A DNA stretch of 64,000 nt from Actinophytocola sp044466355. Its GTDB lineage: Bacteria > Actinomycetota > Actinomycetes > Mycobacteriales > Pseudonocardiaceae. The notes beneath the pieces were generated by a model, which made no database searches, was not told the DNA's origin, and worked only from the letters and a program-made list of their open reading frames with translations. Every line of letters begins with the position of its first letter. Position 1 is the stretch's first letter. Both the position numbers and the translations under genes were made by a program. The stretch is taken from positions 194,359 through 258,358 of the forward strand of contig NZ_JBITMQ010000015.1 in assembly GCF_044466355.1 (NCBI RefSeq). The letters are read 5' to 3'. This document shows positions 1 through 8,907 of the stretch, one piece after another.

Positions 1-140
1 AGCAACCCGACAGCCCGGTCGATCACACCGTTCCAGCCCGCCGCGTCCGCGTCACCGTCATCGCACCGAAGTTCCCGAACCTTGTCGGCGGCCTGTTGCC
101 AGGCGGCCGCGACACCACACGGATCGTGCTGATCGACCAT
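1..140 (-). CDS. 5' end of an unknown gene (runs off the window)
   Basis: An open frame starts at an ATG (140) preceded by AGGAGTCCGCC, a good ribosome binding site, and stays open to the window edge (46 codons). It begins MVDQHDPCGVAAAWQQAADK, with codons ending mostly in G or C as in the neighbouring genes. No motif is recognisable in the visible part and there is no signal peptide. It is divergent from the ABC transporter pair, so the roughly 200 bp between them should hold two promoters. The function is unknown. Confidence 0.55.
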   Translation of the reverse strand, partial: MVDQHDPCGVAAAWQQAADKVRELRCDDGDADAAGWNGVIDRAVGL

Positions 141-346
141 GGCGGACTCCTGTGACGACGGCCATCCACTAGGTCGGATAGTACGTAGTTGGTTAGTCGA
201 CCGTCCACGCTCCCCGGTAATCGTCCGGTAAGCCGGCCACCGCAAGGCATGACACAAGTCGGGTGCAAGTGAAACTCGTGCCCACCACGCCATGGTGAGG
301 TGTGCTTGTTGAGGAAGTTGCCCTGGGACACGAGAAAGAGTCCAGT

Positions 347-1270
347 GTGGACACTGTGGTGAGCGTGTCGGATCTCCGTAAGTCCTACGGACAGACCGAC
401 GCTGTGCGTGGTGTCTCGTTCGAGGTTCGCCGGCGGGAGATCTTCGGTGTTCTGGGCTCCAACGGAGCCGGTAAGACCACCGTGGTGGAGATCCTCCAGG
501 GGCTTCGTGACCGCACCGCCGGCCGGGTCGCCGTGCTGGGGCTCGATCCCGGCCGGGAGAAGAACCAGCTGCGCCGCAAGATCGGCTCCCAGCTGCAGTC
601 CTCGGCGCTGCCGGAGCGGCTGCGGATCGCGGAGGCCATCACACTGTTCGCCCACGCCCGCAACGTGCCCGTGGACGTCGAGGCCACCATCGCCGCCTGG
701 CACCTCGAGCCGCTGCGCAACCGCGCGTTCGGGTCCCTGTCCGGCGGCGAGCAGCAGCGGCTGTTCGTGGCGCTGGCGCTGCTCGGCGACCCCGAACTCG
801 TGTTGCTCGACGAGTTGACCACCGGGCTCGACCCCACCGCCCGCCACGCCACCTGGGACCTCATCCGCCAGGTCCGCGACCGCGGCACCACCGTCGTGCT
901 CGTCACCCACTTCATGGACGAAGCCGAAACACTCTGCGACCGCGTGGCGATCATGGACCGAGGCGAGGTGGTCGCCTGCGACACGCCGTCCGCCCTGACC
1001 GCCCACCACGGCGGACCGGTCACGATCACCTTCAGCACCCCGAACGACTACCGGCCGGACCACCTGCTCACGGTCCCCGGCGTGACCTCCGCCGACCACA
1101 CCAACGGGAAGGTCACCGTCACCGGGGACAGCCAGGCGGCCGTCCGCGTCGCCGCCGCGCTGTCCGAGCACGGCCTCACCCCCGACGACTACCGCACCCA
1201 CTACCCGTCGCTCGAGGACGTCTTCCTGTCCATGACCGGCCACCGGCTGAGCGAGAAGGTCCCCTCATGA
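347..1270 (+). CDS. ABC transporter ATP-binding protein (ABC-2 exporter type)
   Basis: About 307 residues. Visible motifs in order are Walker A (GSNGAGKTT), the signature LSGGEQQRL, Walker B ending LVLLDE, the D-loop TGLDP and the H-loop VTHFMDEAE. The layout is that of the DrrA/CcmA-like ATPases that power ABC-2 drug or lipid exporters. The frame is open to a GTG at 302, but GTG 347 has GAGAAAGAG six bases upstream and removes a nonconserved leader, so I start there. Its end overlaps the permease gene by 4 bp (ATGA), which indicates translational coupling. The substrate cannot be told from sequence. Confidence 0.9.
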   Translation: MDTVVSVSDLRKSYGQTDAVRGVSFEVRRREIFGVLGSNGAGKTTVVEILQGLRDRTAGRVAVLGLDPGREKNQLRRKIGSQLQSSALPERLRIAEAITLFAHARNVPVDVEATIAAWHLEPLRNRAFGSLSGGEQQRLFVALALLGDPELVLLDELTTGLDPTARHATWDLIRQVRDRGTTVVLVTHFMDEAETLCDRVAIMDRGEVVACDTPSALTAHHGGPVTITFSTPNDYRPDHLLTVPGVTSADHTNGKVTVTGDSQAAVRVAAALSEHGLTPDDYRTHYPSLEDVFLSMTGHRLSEKVPS

Positions 1271-1998
1271 CCCGCTACCTGACCTGGACCGAGGTCAAGC
1301 TGCTCACCCGCGAGCCACTCGTGCTGGTGCTGACGCTGATGTTCCCGGTGCTGCTGATGGTCCTGCTGGCCGCCGCGTTCGCCGACCACGGCGGCCCCGT
1401 GTTCGCGAACCTCGACGGCACCCAGTTCTACGTCACCGCCTACCTGGGCGCCGGGATCGCGATGATGGGGTTCATGGGCACGCCGACCCACATCGCCGGG
1501 TACCGCGAGGGCGGCGTGCTCCGCCGGTTCCGCGCGGCCGCGATCCCGTCCCGCGCGGTGGTGCTTTCGCAGGCAGCCGTCCTCGCGCTCCTCGCCGTGG
1601 TCGGCGCCGTGGTGATGCTCGCCCTGGCCGTCCTGCTCTTCGACCTCCCCGGCCCGGCGTCGCCGCTCGGGGTGGCAGCCGGGTTCGTGGTCGGCATCCT
1701 GGCCTTCGCGGGCATCGGCACGCTGCTCGGCGCGATCATGCCCGGCACGCGCTCCGCCCAGGGGCTCGGGCTGCTGCTGTTCTTCGGCACGTTCCTGCTC
1801 GTCGGCGGCGGCCCGCCGCCCGGCGTGTTCCCCGAGGCCATGAACGCCATCACCGCGTGGACGCCGACCGGGTTGCTGCTCGAAGCGATCCGCTCCCCCT
1901 GGGCGGGCACCGGCGTCGACGTCCCCGCCGTGGTCACCCTCGCCGCCATCGCCGCCGCCGGATTCGTACTGGCGACAAGGAAACTCGCCCGCAGCTGA
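1267..1998 (+). CDS. ABC-2 type transporter permease
   Basis: 243 residues with about six hydrophobic segments (for example LVLVLTLMFPVLLMVLLAAAF near the N-terminus and LGLLLFFGTFLLVGG near residue 170), as expected for an ABC-2 (DrrB-like) membrane subunit. The YREGGVLRRFRAA stretch matches the cytoplasmic loop typical of this family. The start codon overlaps the ATPase stop, so the two proteins are presumably made in equal amounts and form one exporter. The substrate is unknown; drug efflux or self-resistance is a family-level guess. Confidence 0.9.
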   Translation: MTRYLTWTEVKLLTREPLVLVLTLMFPVLLMVLLAAAFADHGGPVFANLDGTQFYVTAYLGAGIAMMGFMGTPTHIAGYREGGVLRRFRAAAIPSRAVVLSQAAVLALLAVVGAVVMLALAVLLFDLPGPASPLGVAAGFVVGILAFAGIGTLLGAIMPGTRSAQGLGLLLFFGTFLLVGGGPPPGVFPEAMNAITAWTPTGLLLEAIRSPWAGTGVDVPAVVTLAAIAAAGFVLATRKLARS

Positions 1999-2161
1999 CC
2001 GAACTCCCGCGAGCGGTGCTCGTGCGACGAAAGTCGGCAGCCGAACGTCGCAGTGAATGCGCCTGATTCGTCTCTATCGCTTGACGTTCCGCTGTGTGAG
2101 TGTTCGCCCGGTGGGGTGGCTCTTCGCCATTTCCTTCTGGGAGAACAGGAGCGGTCTCGAC

Positions 2162-3796
2162 GTGAGATCCATGCGATCGACGAAACGCGGTGCGGTGCTG
2201 GGCATCGCACTGCTGACAGGTGTGCTGGGCTTCGTGCCCGCGACGAGGGCGGCGGCGGCTCCCGTGGCGCGGGCCGGGGTCGCGCCCATCACGTGGGGCG
2301 AGTGCGCGCCGGCGGACCTGGCCAACGTCCCTGTGGACGAGCGCGACAAGTTCAGCTGCGGCAACTACGCGGTGCCGTTGAACCACGAGCGGCCCAGGCA
2401 GGGCACGATCAACATCGCGCTGATGAAGCGCGCGGCGAACGACACGGCGAACCGGGTGGGGGCGGTGTTCCTCAACCCGGGCGGCCCGGGTGGCAGCGGC
2501 TACCGGTGGCCGACCACGAGCCGGCTCGACGGTCCGATCCAGGACCGCTTCGACCTGATCGGGTTCGACCCGCGCGGGGTCGGGCGGAGCACGCCACTGC
2601 GCTGCTTCGCGACCACCGAGGACGCGGACGCGGTGTTCGGCCGGATGCACCCGCTCCCGGTCACCTCGGCGCAGGAGACCACGACACTCCGGGCGAACAA
2701 GGACTACGGCAGGTTCTGCAAGCGGTTCGCGGGCCCGCTGATCGACCACATGTCGACCGAGGACGTCGCGCAGGACCTCGACCTGCTGCGTGCGGCGGCG
2801 GGCGAGGACGAGCTGAACTACATCGGCTTCTCCTACGGCACCCTGCTCGGCGCGACCTACGTCAACATGTTCCCGAAGAAGTCGCGGGCGATCATCCTGG
2901 ACGGCAACGTCGACCCGACGCTGCGGCTGCTCGACGGCGTCGAGTACGACCGCCAGCGCACCAGGGGGTTCGAGATCGCGCTGGACGCGTTCCTCACCGA
3001 GTGCGACAACGTCGGTGACGCGTGCGCGTTCTCCGGTGACGCGCGCGATCGCTGGGACCGCCTGGTGAACCACCTGCGGGCGCACGGCCCGGTCACGCTG
3101 CCCGACGGCACGGAGGTGGCCGAGGCGACGCTCGTCGGCACCACCGGCGGCGCGCTCTACGACCCGGCCTCGTTCAGGGACCTGGCCGAGCTGATCCAGG
3201 CGACGTGGGACGCGAGCTTCCCGTCCGCACAGCGCGGGTCGGCGCCCGCCGACCTCGCGGCGGCGAAGCAGCTCATCGCGAACGCGGGCAAGGCCACGCG
3301 GGACGCGCCGCCGGACGCGCCGTACACGTCCGACGACTCCTACGCCGCGGTGAACTGCTCGGACAAGCCGTTCGACAACACCCAGGCCGACATGCCCCGG
3401 ATCGCCGACAGGTGGGAGCGGCAGATGCGCTCCTTCGGGCGCTACCTCGCCTGGGGCGACCCGGCGCTGTGCCCGACCTGGCCGGTGCCGAACCCGGACG
3501 CGTTCCGCGGCCCGTGGCACACCCGCACCCCGAACCCGGTGCTGGTGGTCGGCAACTACTACGACCCGGCCACGCAGTACGAGTTCGCCAAGCGGATGTC
3601 CAAGCAGCTGGGCAACGCCCGGCTGGTGAGCGTCGACTCGTTCGGCCACTGCATCCTGGGTGACAGCGCCTGCGTCGACAAGATCGCGGCCGACTACATG
3701 GTCGACCTGGAGGTCCCCGGCCCCGGCTCGGTCTGTTACCCGGACGTGCGCCCGTTCGACCCGGCCGCCGAGGCGAAGACCGCGCTCGGCAGCTGA
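2162..3796 (+). CDS. secreted alpha/beta hydrolase, TAP-like (tripeptidyl aminopeptidase family)
   Basis: About 544 residues. An N-terminal signal peptide (RSTKRG, then a hydrophobic run and an AAAAPVA cleavage region) is followed by an alpha/beta-hydrolase fold. The oxyanion and early strands show LNPGGPGGSGY and GFDPRGVGRST, the nucleophile elbow is GFSYGT (Ser within GxSxG), and a late FGHC carries the likely catalytic His. The layout matches Streptomyces SlpD/E-type tripeptidyl aminopeptidases that trim N-terminal tripeptides outside the cell. GTG 2162 has AGGAG about nine bases upstream; ATG 2171 is the alternative. A strong bidirectional hairpin follows the stop codon. Confidence 0.85.
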   Translation: MRSMRSTKRGAVLGIALLTGVLGFVPATRAAAAPVARAGVAPITWGECAPADLANVPVDERDKFSCGNYAVPLNHERPRQGTINIALMKRAANDTANRVGAVFLNPGGPGGSGYRWPTTSRLDGPIQDRFDLIGFDPRGVGRSTPLRCFATTEDADAVFGRMHPLPVTSAQETTTLRANKDYGRFCKRFAGPLIDHMSTEDVAQDLDLLRAAAGEDELNYIGFSYGTLLGATYVNMFPKKSRAIILDGNVDPTLRLLDGVEYDRQRTRGFEIALDAFLTECDNVGDACAFSGDARDRWDRLVNHLRAHGPVTLPDGTEVAEATLVGTTGGALYDPASFRDLAELIQATWDASFPSAQRGSAPADLAAAKQLIANAGKATRDAPPDAPYTSDDSYAAVNCSDKPFDNTQADMPRIADRWERQMRSFGRYLAWGDPALCPTWPVPNPDAFRGPWHTRTPNPVLVVGNYYDPATQYEFAKRMSKQLGNARLVSVDSFGHCILGDSACVDKIAADYMVDLEVPGPGSVCYPDVRPFDPAAEAKTALGS

Positions 3797-3809
3797 TCTC
3801 CACCGGAAC

Positions 3810-3839
3810 CGGCCGGCGGGAAGCGACTCCCGCCGGCCG
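3810..3839. terminator. bidirectional terminator hairpin
   Basis: A perfect 12-bp stem (CGGCCGGCGGGA against TCCCGCCGGCCG) with a 6-nt loop lies between the convergent stop codons of the hydrolase (+) and the ANTAR regulator (-). There is no U-tract, as is usual for high-GC actinomycete terminators. Confidence 0.75.
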
Positions 3840-3847
3840 TTCTCGTG

Positions 3848-4579
3848 TCAGCCGCCAACGCCCGCGAGGTCGGTGATGAAGCGGCGGGCGAGTTCGCGCA
3901 CCTTGACGTTCTCCCGCTGGGACTGGTCGACGAGCACCGCGAACGCCTCGTCCGCCGAGATGCCGCGCACGGCCATGATGACGCCCTTCGCCTGGTCGAT
4001 GACCGCCCGCGACACCAGGGCATGGCGCAGCTGCTCGACGTGGTCACGAGCGCGCAGATACCGTTCGGCGGAACGCAGCGCGGCCCCGGCGGCCGTGGTG
4101 TACAGCTCGAGGAGTGCCGCGTCGAGCCTGCCGAACCCGTGCGCGGCGAACCCGTAGAGGTTGAGCGATCCCCGGTACTCCCGCTCGGCGATCAACGGCG
4201 CCGACAGGTAGCTCGCCACCGCCGCCTCGGCCGCCGCGTCCGCGAAGTCGGGCCAGCGGGCACCCACGTCCGCCACCCGCACGTGGACGACGTGGCCGGT
4301 GGCGGCGGCCTCCAGGCACGGCCCCTCGCCCGCGGCGTACTGGACCCGGTCCATCTCGGCGGCGACCTCGTCGGTCGTCGCCACGGTCTCCGCGACACCG
4401 TTCCGCAGGATCGAGACACTGGCGACGTCGGCCTCCGGGACGGCGTCGACGGCCTGGCGGCAGATCCGCCGCAACACCGTGGGCAGGTCGTCCTCGGCCA
4501 GGACCCGGGCGAGCTCCTCCAGGGCCTTGGTGACCTCGTCCACCTTCCGGACGAGATCGTCACCGACCAGCTCCGCCAT
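3848..4579 (-). CDS. GAF-ANTAR transcription antitermination regulator
   Basis: 243 residues. A GAF sensor domain fills roughly residues 20-165 and a C-terminal ANTAR RNA-binding domain follows (about 175-235; visible VIDQAKGVIMAVRGISADEAF...LRELARRF pattern with its conserved Ala and aromatic-helix spacing). ANTAR proteins bind paired hexaloop hairpins in nascent RNA and prevent termination. The frame is open upstream, but ATG 4579 is preceded by AGGGAGGT, so it is taken as the start. The gene is monocistronic between divergent and convergent neighbours. The GAF ligand is unknown; a redox or small-molecule signal is family-level inference. Confidence 0.88.
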   Translation of the reverse strand: MAELVGDDLVRKVDEVTKALEELARVLAEDDLPTVLRRICRQAVDAVPEADVASVSILRNGVAETVATTDEVAAEMDRVQYAAGEGPCLEAAATGHVVHVRVADVGARWPDFADAAAEAAVASYLSAPLIAEREYRGSLNLYGFAAHGFGRLDAALLELYTTAAGAALRSAERYLRARDHVEQLRHALVSRAVIDQAKGVIMAVRGISADEAFAVLVDQSQRENVKVRELARRFITDLAGVGG

Positions 4580-4755
4580 GACCTCCCTTTCGTCTGGCCG
4601 ACCCACGCGGTGAACGACCCGCACGAGCGCCGCCAATTGACGTTACGCCACCGGACCGGACCCGATCGGGTGAAAGAAACGTGCACGTGTCCGCGACGAG
4701 GAAACGCCCACCCAACAGGGTGATCACGGAACGTGTGCGGGAACGAGGTACGTGT

Positions 4756-5685
4756 TCAGGGCACCGCGCCCAGCTCGACCTGGCGCAGGCGCGTCACCAC
4801 CGCCCGGAGCAGCGCGGGCACCCCGGCACCGGTGCGGGCCGACACGGCGACCGGGTCCGGGAAGGTGCGTCGCAGTGCGGTCAGCCCGGCGGGCCGCGCG
4901 ATGTCGACCTTGTTGAGCACCAGCAGCTCGGGCAGGTGACCGGCACCGATCTCTCGCCGGACGTCGTGCACGGCGCTGATCTGGTCGAGCGCGTCGGGTG
5001 CCGCGGCGTCGACCACGTGCAGCGTCAGGTCGGCGTGCCGGAGGGCGTCGAGGGTGGACCGGAACGCCGGGACGCGCCGGTACGGGAGGTGGCGGACGAT
5101 GCCGACGGTGTCGGCCAGGGCGAACGCGTGCCCGTTCGCGCGGACCGGCCGGACGACCGGGTCGAGGGTGGCGAACAGGACGTCCGTGCTCGGCACCGCG
5201 GCGCCGGACAGACGGTTGAGCAGCGCCGACTTCCCGGCGTTGGTGTAGCCGGCGAGCACTACCGCGGGCATCCGGTCCACGCCGCACAGCGGGGCGACAC
5301 CGCTGCCGTGGCCGTGCCGGTCGAAGATGTCCAGGATGAGCGTGGCGCGGTCCACTACCGGCACGCCGGTCCGCTCCTCCAGCGCACGTGTCTGCCGCGC
5401 GCTCAGGCCGTCCTCGGCGATCACCACGTCGGCCCGCACGACCGCGGCGGTCACCGCCAGTTCGGCGACCTTCCCGGCGCTGAGGTAGGTGTCGGGGTCC
5501 GGGCGCGCCCTCGTCTGGACGACGACACCGGCGACGGCGAGCGCGCAGGCGTCGGCGAGGCGGCGCAGCTCGGCGAGCGACGGCGAGGTGGCCGCACCGT
5601 CCCTGTCCTGGACGGCGACCAGCACCGCCCGCCGGGCAGGGCGCTGCTCCACCACACCGATGCCAGATCGCCGCGCGACTGCCAT
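4756..5685 (-). CDS. short HflX-like GTPase lacking the helical linker
   Basis: 309 residues. The N-terminal part carries HflX-type signatures (TYLSAGKVAEL, VIAEDGLSARQTRALEERTGVPVVDRATLILDIF). The G domain has P-loop GYTNAGKS, a G2/G3 region ending LADTVGI and G4 NKVD. Canonical HflX has about 70-80 residues between LILDIF and GYTNAGKS, including the GGxGxRGPGE loop and coiled coil. Here only about 18 residues remain (RHGHGSGVAPLCGVDRMP). The DTPG triad is DTVG. Start ATG 5685 has GGAGAGGAG upstream. HflX splits stalled or stressed ribosomes; this may be a divergent paralogue with altered ribosome contact. Confidence 0.85.
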   Translation of the reverse strand: MAVARRSGIGVVEQRPARRAVLVAVQDRDGAATSPSLAELRRLADACALAVAGVVVQTRARPDPDTYLSAGKVAELAVTAAVVRADVVIAEDGLSARQTRALEERTGVPVVDRATLILDIFDRHGHGSGVAPLCGVDRMPAVVLAGYTNAGKSALLNRLSGAAVPSTDVLFATLDPVVRPVRANGHAFALADTVGIVRHLPYRRVPAFRSTLDALRHADLTLHVVDAAAPDALDQISAVHDVRREIGAGHLPELLVLNKVDIARPAGLTALRRTFPDPVAVSARTGAGVPALLRAVVTRLRQVELGAVP

Positions 5686-5771
5686 GGCCCGCTCCTCTCC
5701 CGTCCGGACACCGGCTACCCGCGCGATCACTCCCCATGCCCCGCCACCGACTCCGGGACCTCGGTGCCGGC

Positions 5772-6779
5772 TCAGGCGGCCAGGCGGAAACAGGCACGCA
5801 CGGTGGTCCGGTCGCGGGCGGTGTGCACGCGGACGAGGTCGGACATCAGGTTGACAGTCAACAACCCACGCCCGCGCAACGCGTTCGCGGGCACGGGCCG
5901 CCGCCCCACCAGCGGATCGGACATCCGCCCCATGTTGGCGGTCTGGAACACCAGGTCGGTGCCGGTGTGCCACACGCGCAACCGCGCGTCACCGGTGCCG
6001 TGCTCGAGGCTGTTCGTGGCCAGCTCGGTGACCACCAGCGCGACGTCGGCCCACCGGTCGTCGTCCACCCCGTGCGTGGCGGCCGCGCTGGTCGCCCACC
6101 GGCGGATCTCGCCCAGCCCGGACGCGGTGATCAGGAACTCCGCCGCGTCGTCGGGTGCGGCCAGCGGCTGGTTGTAGGCGCTGACGATCCGGTCGGGGTC
6201 GTAGTCCTGGCTGGTCCGCGACCGACCGTCGTCGACCAGGATCGGATGCGTGGCAGCGGCGTCGGCCAACGCGACGGCGCCGAGCCGCCGGGCGTCGTAC
6301 GGGCACACGATCGTGGCCCGCCTGCCCTCGAACGCCGCGTTGATCAACGCCTCGTGCTGGACACAGGCGGGGTACTCGGCGTCGGTCCGCCCCGCCCAGA
6401 CCGGCTCACCGATGACCCGCACGCGCCGGTCGGCGTGCTCGTCGGCGAACGCGCGCAACACCGCGGGGATGATCCGGCCGGGGTTGCGCCCGGCCTCGGT
6501 CATGTCCAGCCACCGCACGTCCTCGACCCGACCACCACGACCGGCCACCTCTTCCCGTACGGCGACGAGGTTCGCCCCGGGAACGGCCACGGCGACCGGC
6601 TCCCCCACCGCCTGGCCCGCCAGAACGAACGGCACCATGGTGGCCAGGTACTCCTCCGTCGACCGGTAGAAGACCGCGGGATGCGTGAACGACTCGCCGT
6701 CCGCGGGACCGTGCCATGCCACCCCGGTGTGTCGTACCTGCCCGGGGGGCTCCACCTCGCGATCCATGGCCGGTGACAT
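5772..6779 (-). CDS. MEDS-domain sensor with C-terminal HATPase (anti-sigma-type) domain
   Basis: 335 residues. The N-terminal ~190 residues match a MEDS (DcmR-like sensory) domain (HPAVFYRSTEEYLATMVPF...VCPYDARRL). The C-terminal part is a GHKL/HATPase module of the RsbW kind (N-box ELATNSLEHG, G-box GRGLLTVNLMSD). In actinomycetes such fusions probably act as serine kinases or switch proteins toward STAS antagonists. This is consistent with other partner-switching genes in the window (36-45 kb), but no partner is adjacent. It lies upstream of the HflX-like gene on the same strand with an 86-bp gap. Confidence 0.8.
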   Translation of the reverse strand: MSPAMDREVEPPGQVRHTGVAWHGPADGESFTHPAVFYRSTEEYLATMVPFVLAGQAVGEPVAVAVPGANLVAVREEVAGRGGRVEDVRWLDMTEAGRNPGRIIPAVLRAFADEHADRRVRVIGEPVWAGRTDAEYPACVQHEALINAAFEGRRATIVCPYDARRLGAVALADAAATHPILVDDGRSRTSQDYDPDRIVSAYNQPLAAPDDAAEFLITASGLGEIRRWATSAAATHGVDDDRWADVALVVTELATNSLEHGTGDARLRVWHTGTDLVFQTANMGRMSDPLVGRRPVPANALRGRGLLTVNLMSDLVRVHTARDRTTVRACFRLAA

Positions 6780-6980
6780 GCCCAGGGGCCGAACCGCCCA
6801 AACATGGCGTCACCCGAGCGCGCACGGGATCACGACACCGCCGCCCACCAGCATCCGGCGGACGGTCCGAGTGGACGATCTTGCCCGGCGACCTGTCGCG
6901 CTTCTCGATTTTCGTTCGTCGCCGCCGTTGGGTAGCGTCGCGGCGGCACGGGCAACACTCTGTTCCGGAAGTGACGAGGA

Positions 6981-8171
6981 TTGCGACGACCACAGGGACG
7001 GACACGCGCACTGCTCCTGGCCTGCGCGATCGGCGCCGCCGCCGGCTGGCTCGGGGTGCGGCCCGCGGAGCCCGCTCCCCCGTCCGCGCCGCTGTTCGCC
7101 GTGGACCCGGCGCCGTCAGCACCGTCGTCGACCGCGTCGCCGGAGCCGACCACCACGACACGGAAGCCCCCGCCCGCGAACGCGTGCGGCACCCTGGCCG
7201 CGAAGCTGCCCCTGCGTGACCGGCTCGGCCAGCTGGTGATGGCGGGCCTCGACCCCGCCGACGAGGCGGCCGCCACCCGCGTCGTGACGGTCGACAAGGT
7301 CGGTGCGGTCTTCGTCGGCGGCACCGCGACCCACCTGCTCACGGGCGGACGGCTCGCGGCACTGCGCGCCAAGGCCACCGTTCCGCTGCTGACCGCCGTG
7401 GACGAGGAGGGCGGCCGGGTCCAGCGCATCGACGCGCTCGACGGGCCCACGCCCAGCGCCCGGCAGCTCGCCGCCACCATGAGCCCGGAGCAGGTCACCG
7501 CGGTCGCGCACCGCCGGGGCGAACAGCTGCGCTCGCGCGGCGTGGTGATGGACCTCGCGCCGGTGGTCGACGTCAGCGACGCGGCGGCGAACACGGTCAT
7601 CGGCGACCGGTCGTTCAGCGCGGACCCGGCGACGGTCGGCACGTACGCGGGCGCTTACTCCGACGGGCTGCGCCGTGCGGGTGTCATCCCGGTGCTCAAG
7701 CACTTCCCCGGGCACGGCAGGGGCAGCGGCGACTCGCACCTCGGGCTGGTGCGCACCCCGCCGCTCGCCGCGCTCCGTGCGGACGACCTGCGGCCCTACG
7801 CCACGCTCATCCCGCGCGGCGAGCCGGTGGTCATGCTCGGGCACCTCGACGTGCCGGGGCTCACCGGCGGCGTGCCCGCGTCGCTGAGCCCCGCCGCGTA
7901 CCGGCTGCTGCGGGAGAACTACCGGTTCGCGGGCGTGGCCATGACCGACGACCTCGGCGCCATGCGGGCCGTCACCGACTCCTACTCGCTGCCCGACGCC
8001 GTGACCACGGCGATCACGGCCGGCGCCGACATCGCGTTGTGGTCGGCGCCCGCGCCCACCGGGCCGGTGCTGGACCGGCTCGAACGCGCCGTCCGCACCG
8101 GTGAGCTGCCGCAGAGCCGGGTGCGGGACGCGGTCACGCACGTGCTCCGGCTGAAGACGGGGTGCGTCTAG
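6981..8171 (+). CDS. exported NagZ-like glycoside hydrolase family 3 protein
   Basis: 396 residues from a TTG start; no better in-frame start is present. An N-terminal basic segment plus hydrophobic run and a Pro/Ala/Thr-rich stretch precede the GH3 N-terminal barrel (from ~residue 70). NagZ hallmarks are DEEGGRVQRI, KHFPGHGRGSGDSH (His/Asp acid-base loop) and AMTDDLGAMRA with the nucleophile Asp. The family removes beta-N-acetylglucosamine from muropeptides or related glycans; export implies an extracellular wall or chitin substrate. Length fits single-domain NagZ plus a secretion leader. Confidence 0.85.
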   Translation: MRRPQGRTRALLLACAIGAAAGWLGVRPAEPAPPSAPLFAVDPAPSAPSSTASPEPTTTTRKPPPANACGTLAAKLPLRDRLGQLVMAGLDPADEAAATRVVTVDKVGAVFVGGTATHLLTGGRLAALRAKATVPLLTAVDEEGGRVQRIDALDGPTPSARQLAATMSPEQVTAVAHRRGEQLRSRGVVMDLAPVVDVSDAAANTVIGDRSFSADPATVGTYAGAYSDGLRRAGVIPVLKHFPGHGRGSGDSHLGLVRTPPLAALRADDLRPYATLIPRGEPVVMLGHLDVPGLTGGVPASLSPAAYRLLRENYRFAGVAMTDDLGAMRAVTDSYSLPDAVTTAITAGADIALWSAPAPTGPVLDRLERAVRTGELPQSRVRDAVTHVLRLKTGCV

Positions 8172-8183
8172 CGCGGAGCCGCG

Positions 8184-8858
8184 TCAGCGGTCGAGGTCGG
8201 CCAGCAGCTCGTCGAGGAACTCGGCCGCTTCCTCGGCGGCACGGGCCGCGTCGCGGTCGGCGATGGCGTCGATGATGCCGCGGTGCTGGATGTGCTCGGC
8301 CGGGCCCAGCTCCTGGTGCGTGGTGGCGGCGACCGACGCGGTGATGGTCTCGGTCAGGCCGCGGTACAGCTCCGTCAGCAGGCCGTTGTGCGCGCACGCG
8401 ACGACGGCCAGGTGGAACTCCGCGTCGGCGCGGACGAAGTCGGCGAAGCGGGCGTCGCGCTGTGCCGCGTCGCGCTGGTCGTGCAGGTCACGCAGCCGGG
8501 CCAGCTCCTCGTCGGTGCGGCCGGTCGCCGCGATCCGGGCGGCCTCCACCTCCAGCATCCGCCGGACCTGCAGCACCTCCCGCAGCTCCGCACCGCACAG
8601 CCTGCGGATGGCGCCGGACACCTCGCTGGTCGCGCGCACGTAGGTGCCGTCGCCCTGGCGCACCTCCAGCAGGCCGCTGTGCGACAGCGCCCGCACCGCC
8701 TCACGGACCGTGTTGCGCCCGACGCCGAGTGTCGACGCCAGCTTCGGCTCCGTCGGGATGCGGCTGCCGACGGGCCACTCGCCCTGCCGGACGGCCTCCC
8801 GCAGCTGGTCGATCACCTGGTCGACCAGACCGGCGCGGCGCGTTGTGGCCAACGGCAC
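8184..8858 (-). CDS. GntR-family (FadR/FCD subgroup) transcriptional regulator
   Basis: 224 residues. The N-terminal winged helix (residues 10-75) has GSRIPTEPKLASTLGVGRNTVREAVRALSHSGLL, followed by an all-helical FCD ligand domain with metal-binding pattern Asp/His residues (DAEFHLAVVACAHN, HRGIIDAI). It starts at GTG 8858 with GAAAGGA upstream. It is divergent from the MFS gene with only 49 bp between the starts, so it very likely represses that transporter and itself. The effector is unknown; FCD proteins bind small carboxylates. Confidence 0.88.
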   Translation of the reverse strand: MPLATTRRAGLVDQVIDQLREAVRQGEWPVGSRIPTEPKLASTLGVGRNTVREAVRALSHSGLLEVRQGDGTYVRATSEVSGAIRRLCGAELREVLQVRRMLEVEAARIAATGRTDEELARLRDLHDQRDAAQRDARFADFVRADAEFHLAVVACAHNGLLTELYRGLTETITASVAATTHQELGPAEHIQHRGIIDAIADRDAARAAEEAAEFLDELLADLDR

Positions 8859-8907
8859 GGTTACATCCTTTCACCCAATCATCCTATGTTTGCCTACAAT
8901 ACTCGAT
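8859..8907. promoter_or_regulatory. GntR/MFS divergent promoter region
   Basis: The 49-bp gap contains TACAAT (8895-8900), a good -10 hexamer 7 bp before the MFS GTG start, which implies a leaderless MFS transcript. An imperfect FadR-type element (TTGCCTACAA) overlaps this -10 box and is the likely GntR operator. The -35 element is weak. Confidence 0.5.

Noticed and set aside
23..1243. Long minus-strand frame opposite the ABC ATPase
   Set aside because: Low-complexity shadow; the real minus-strand gene here starts at 140 and runs off the left edge.
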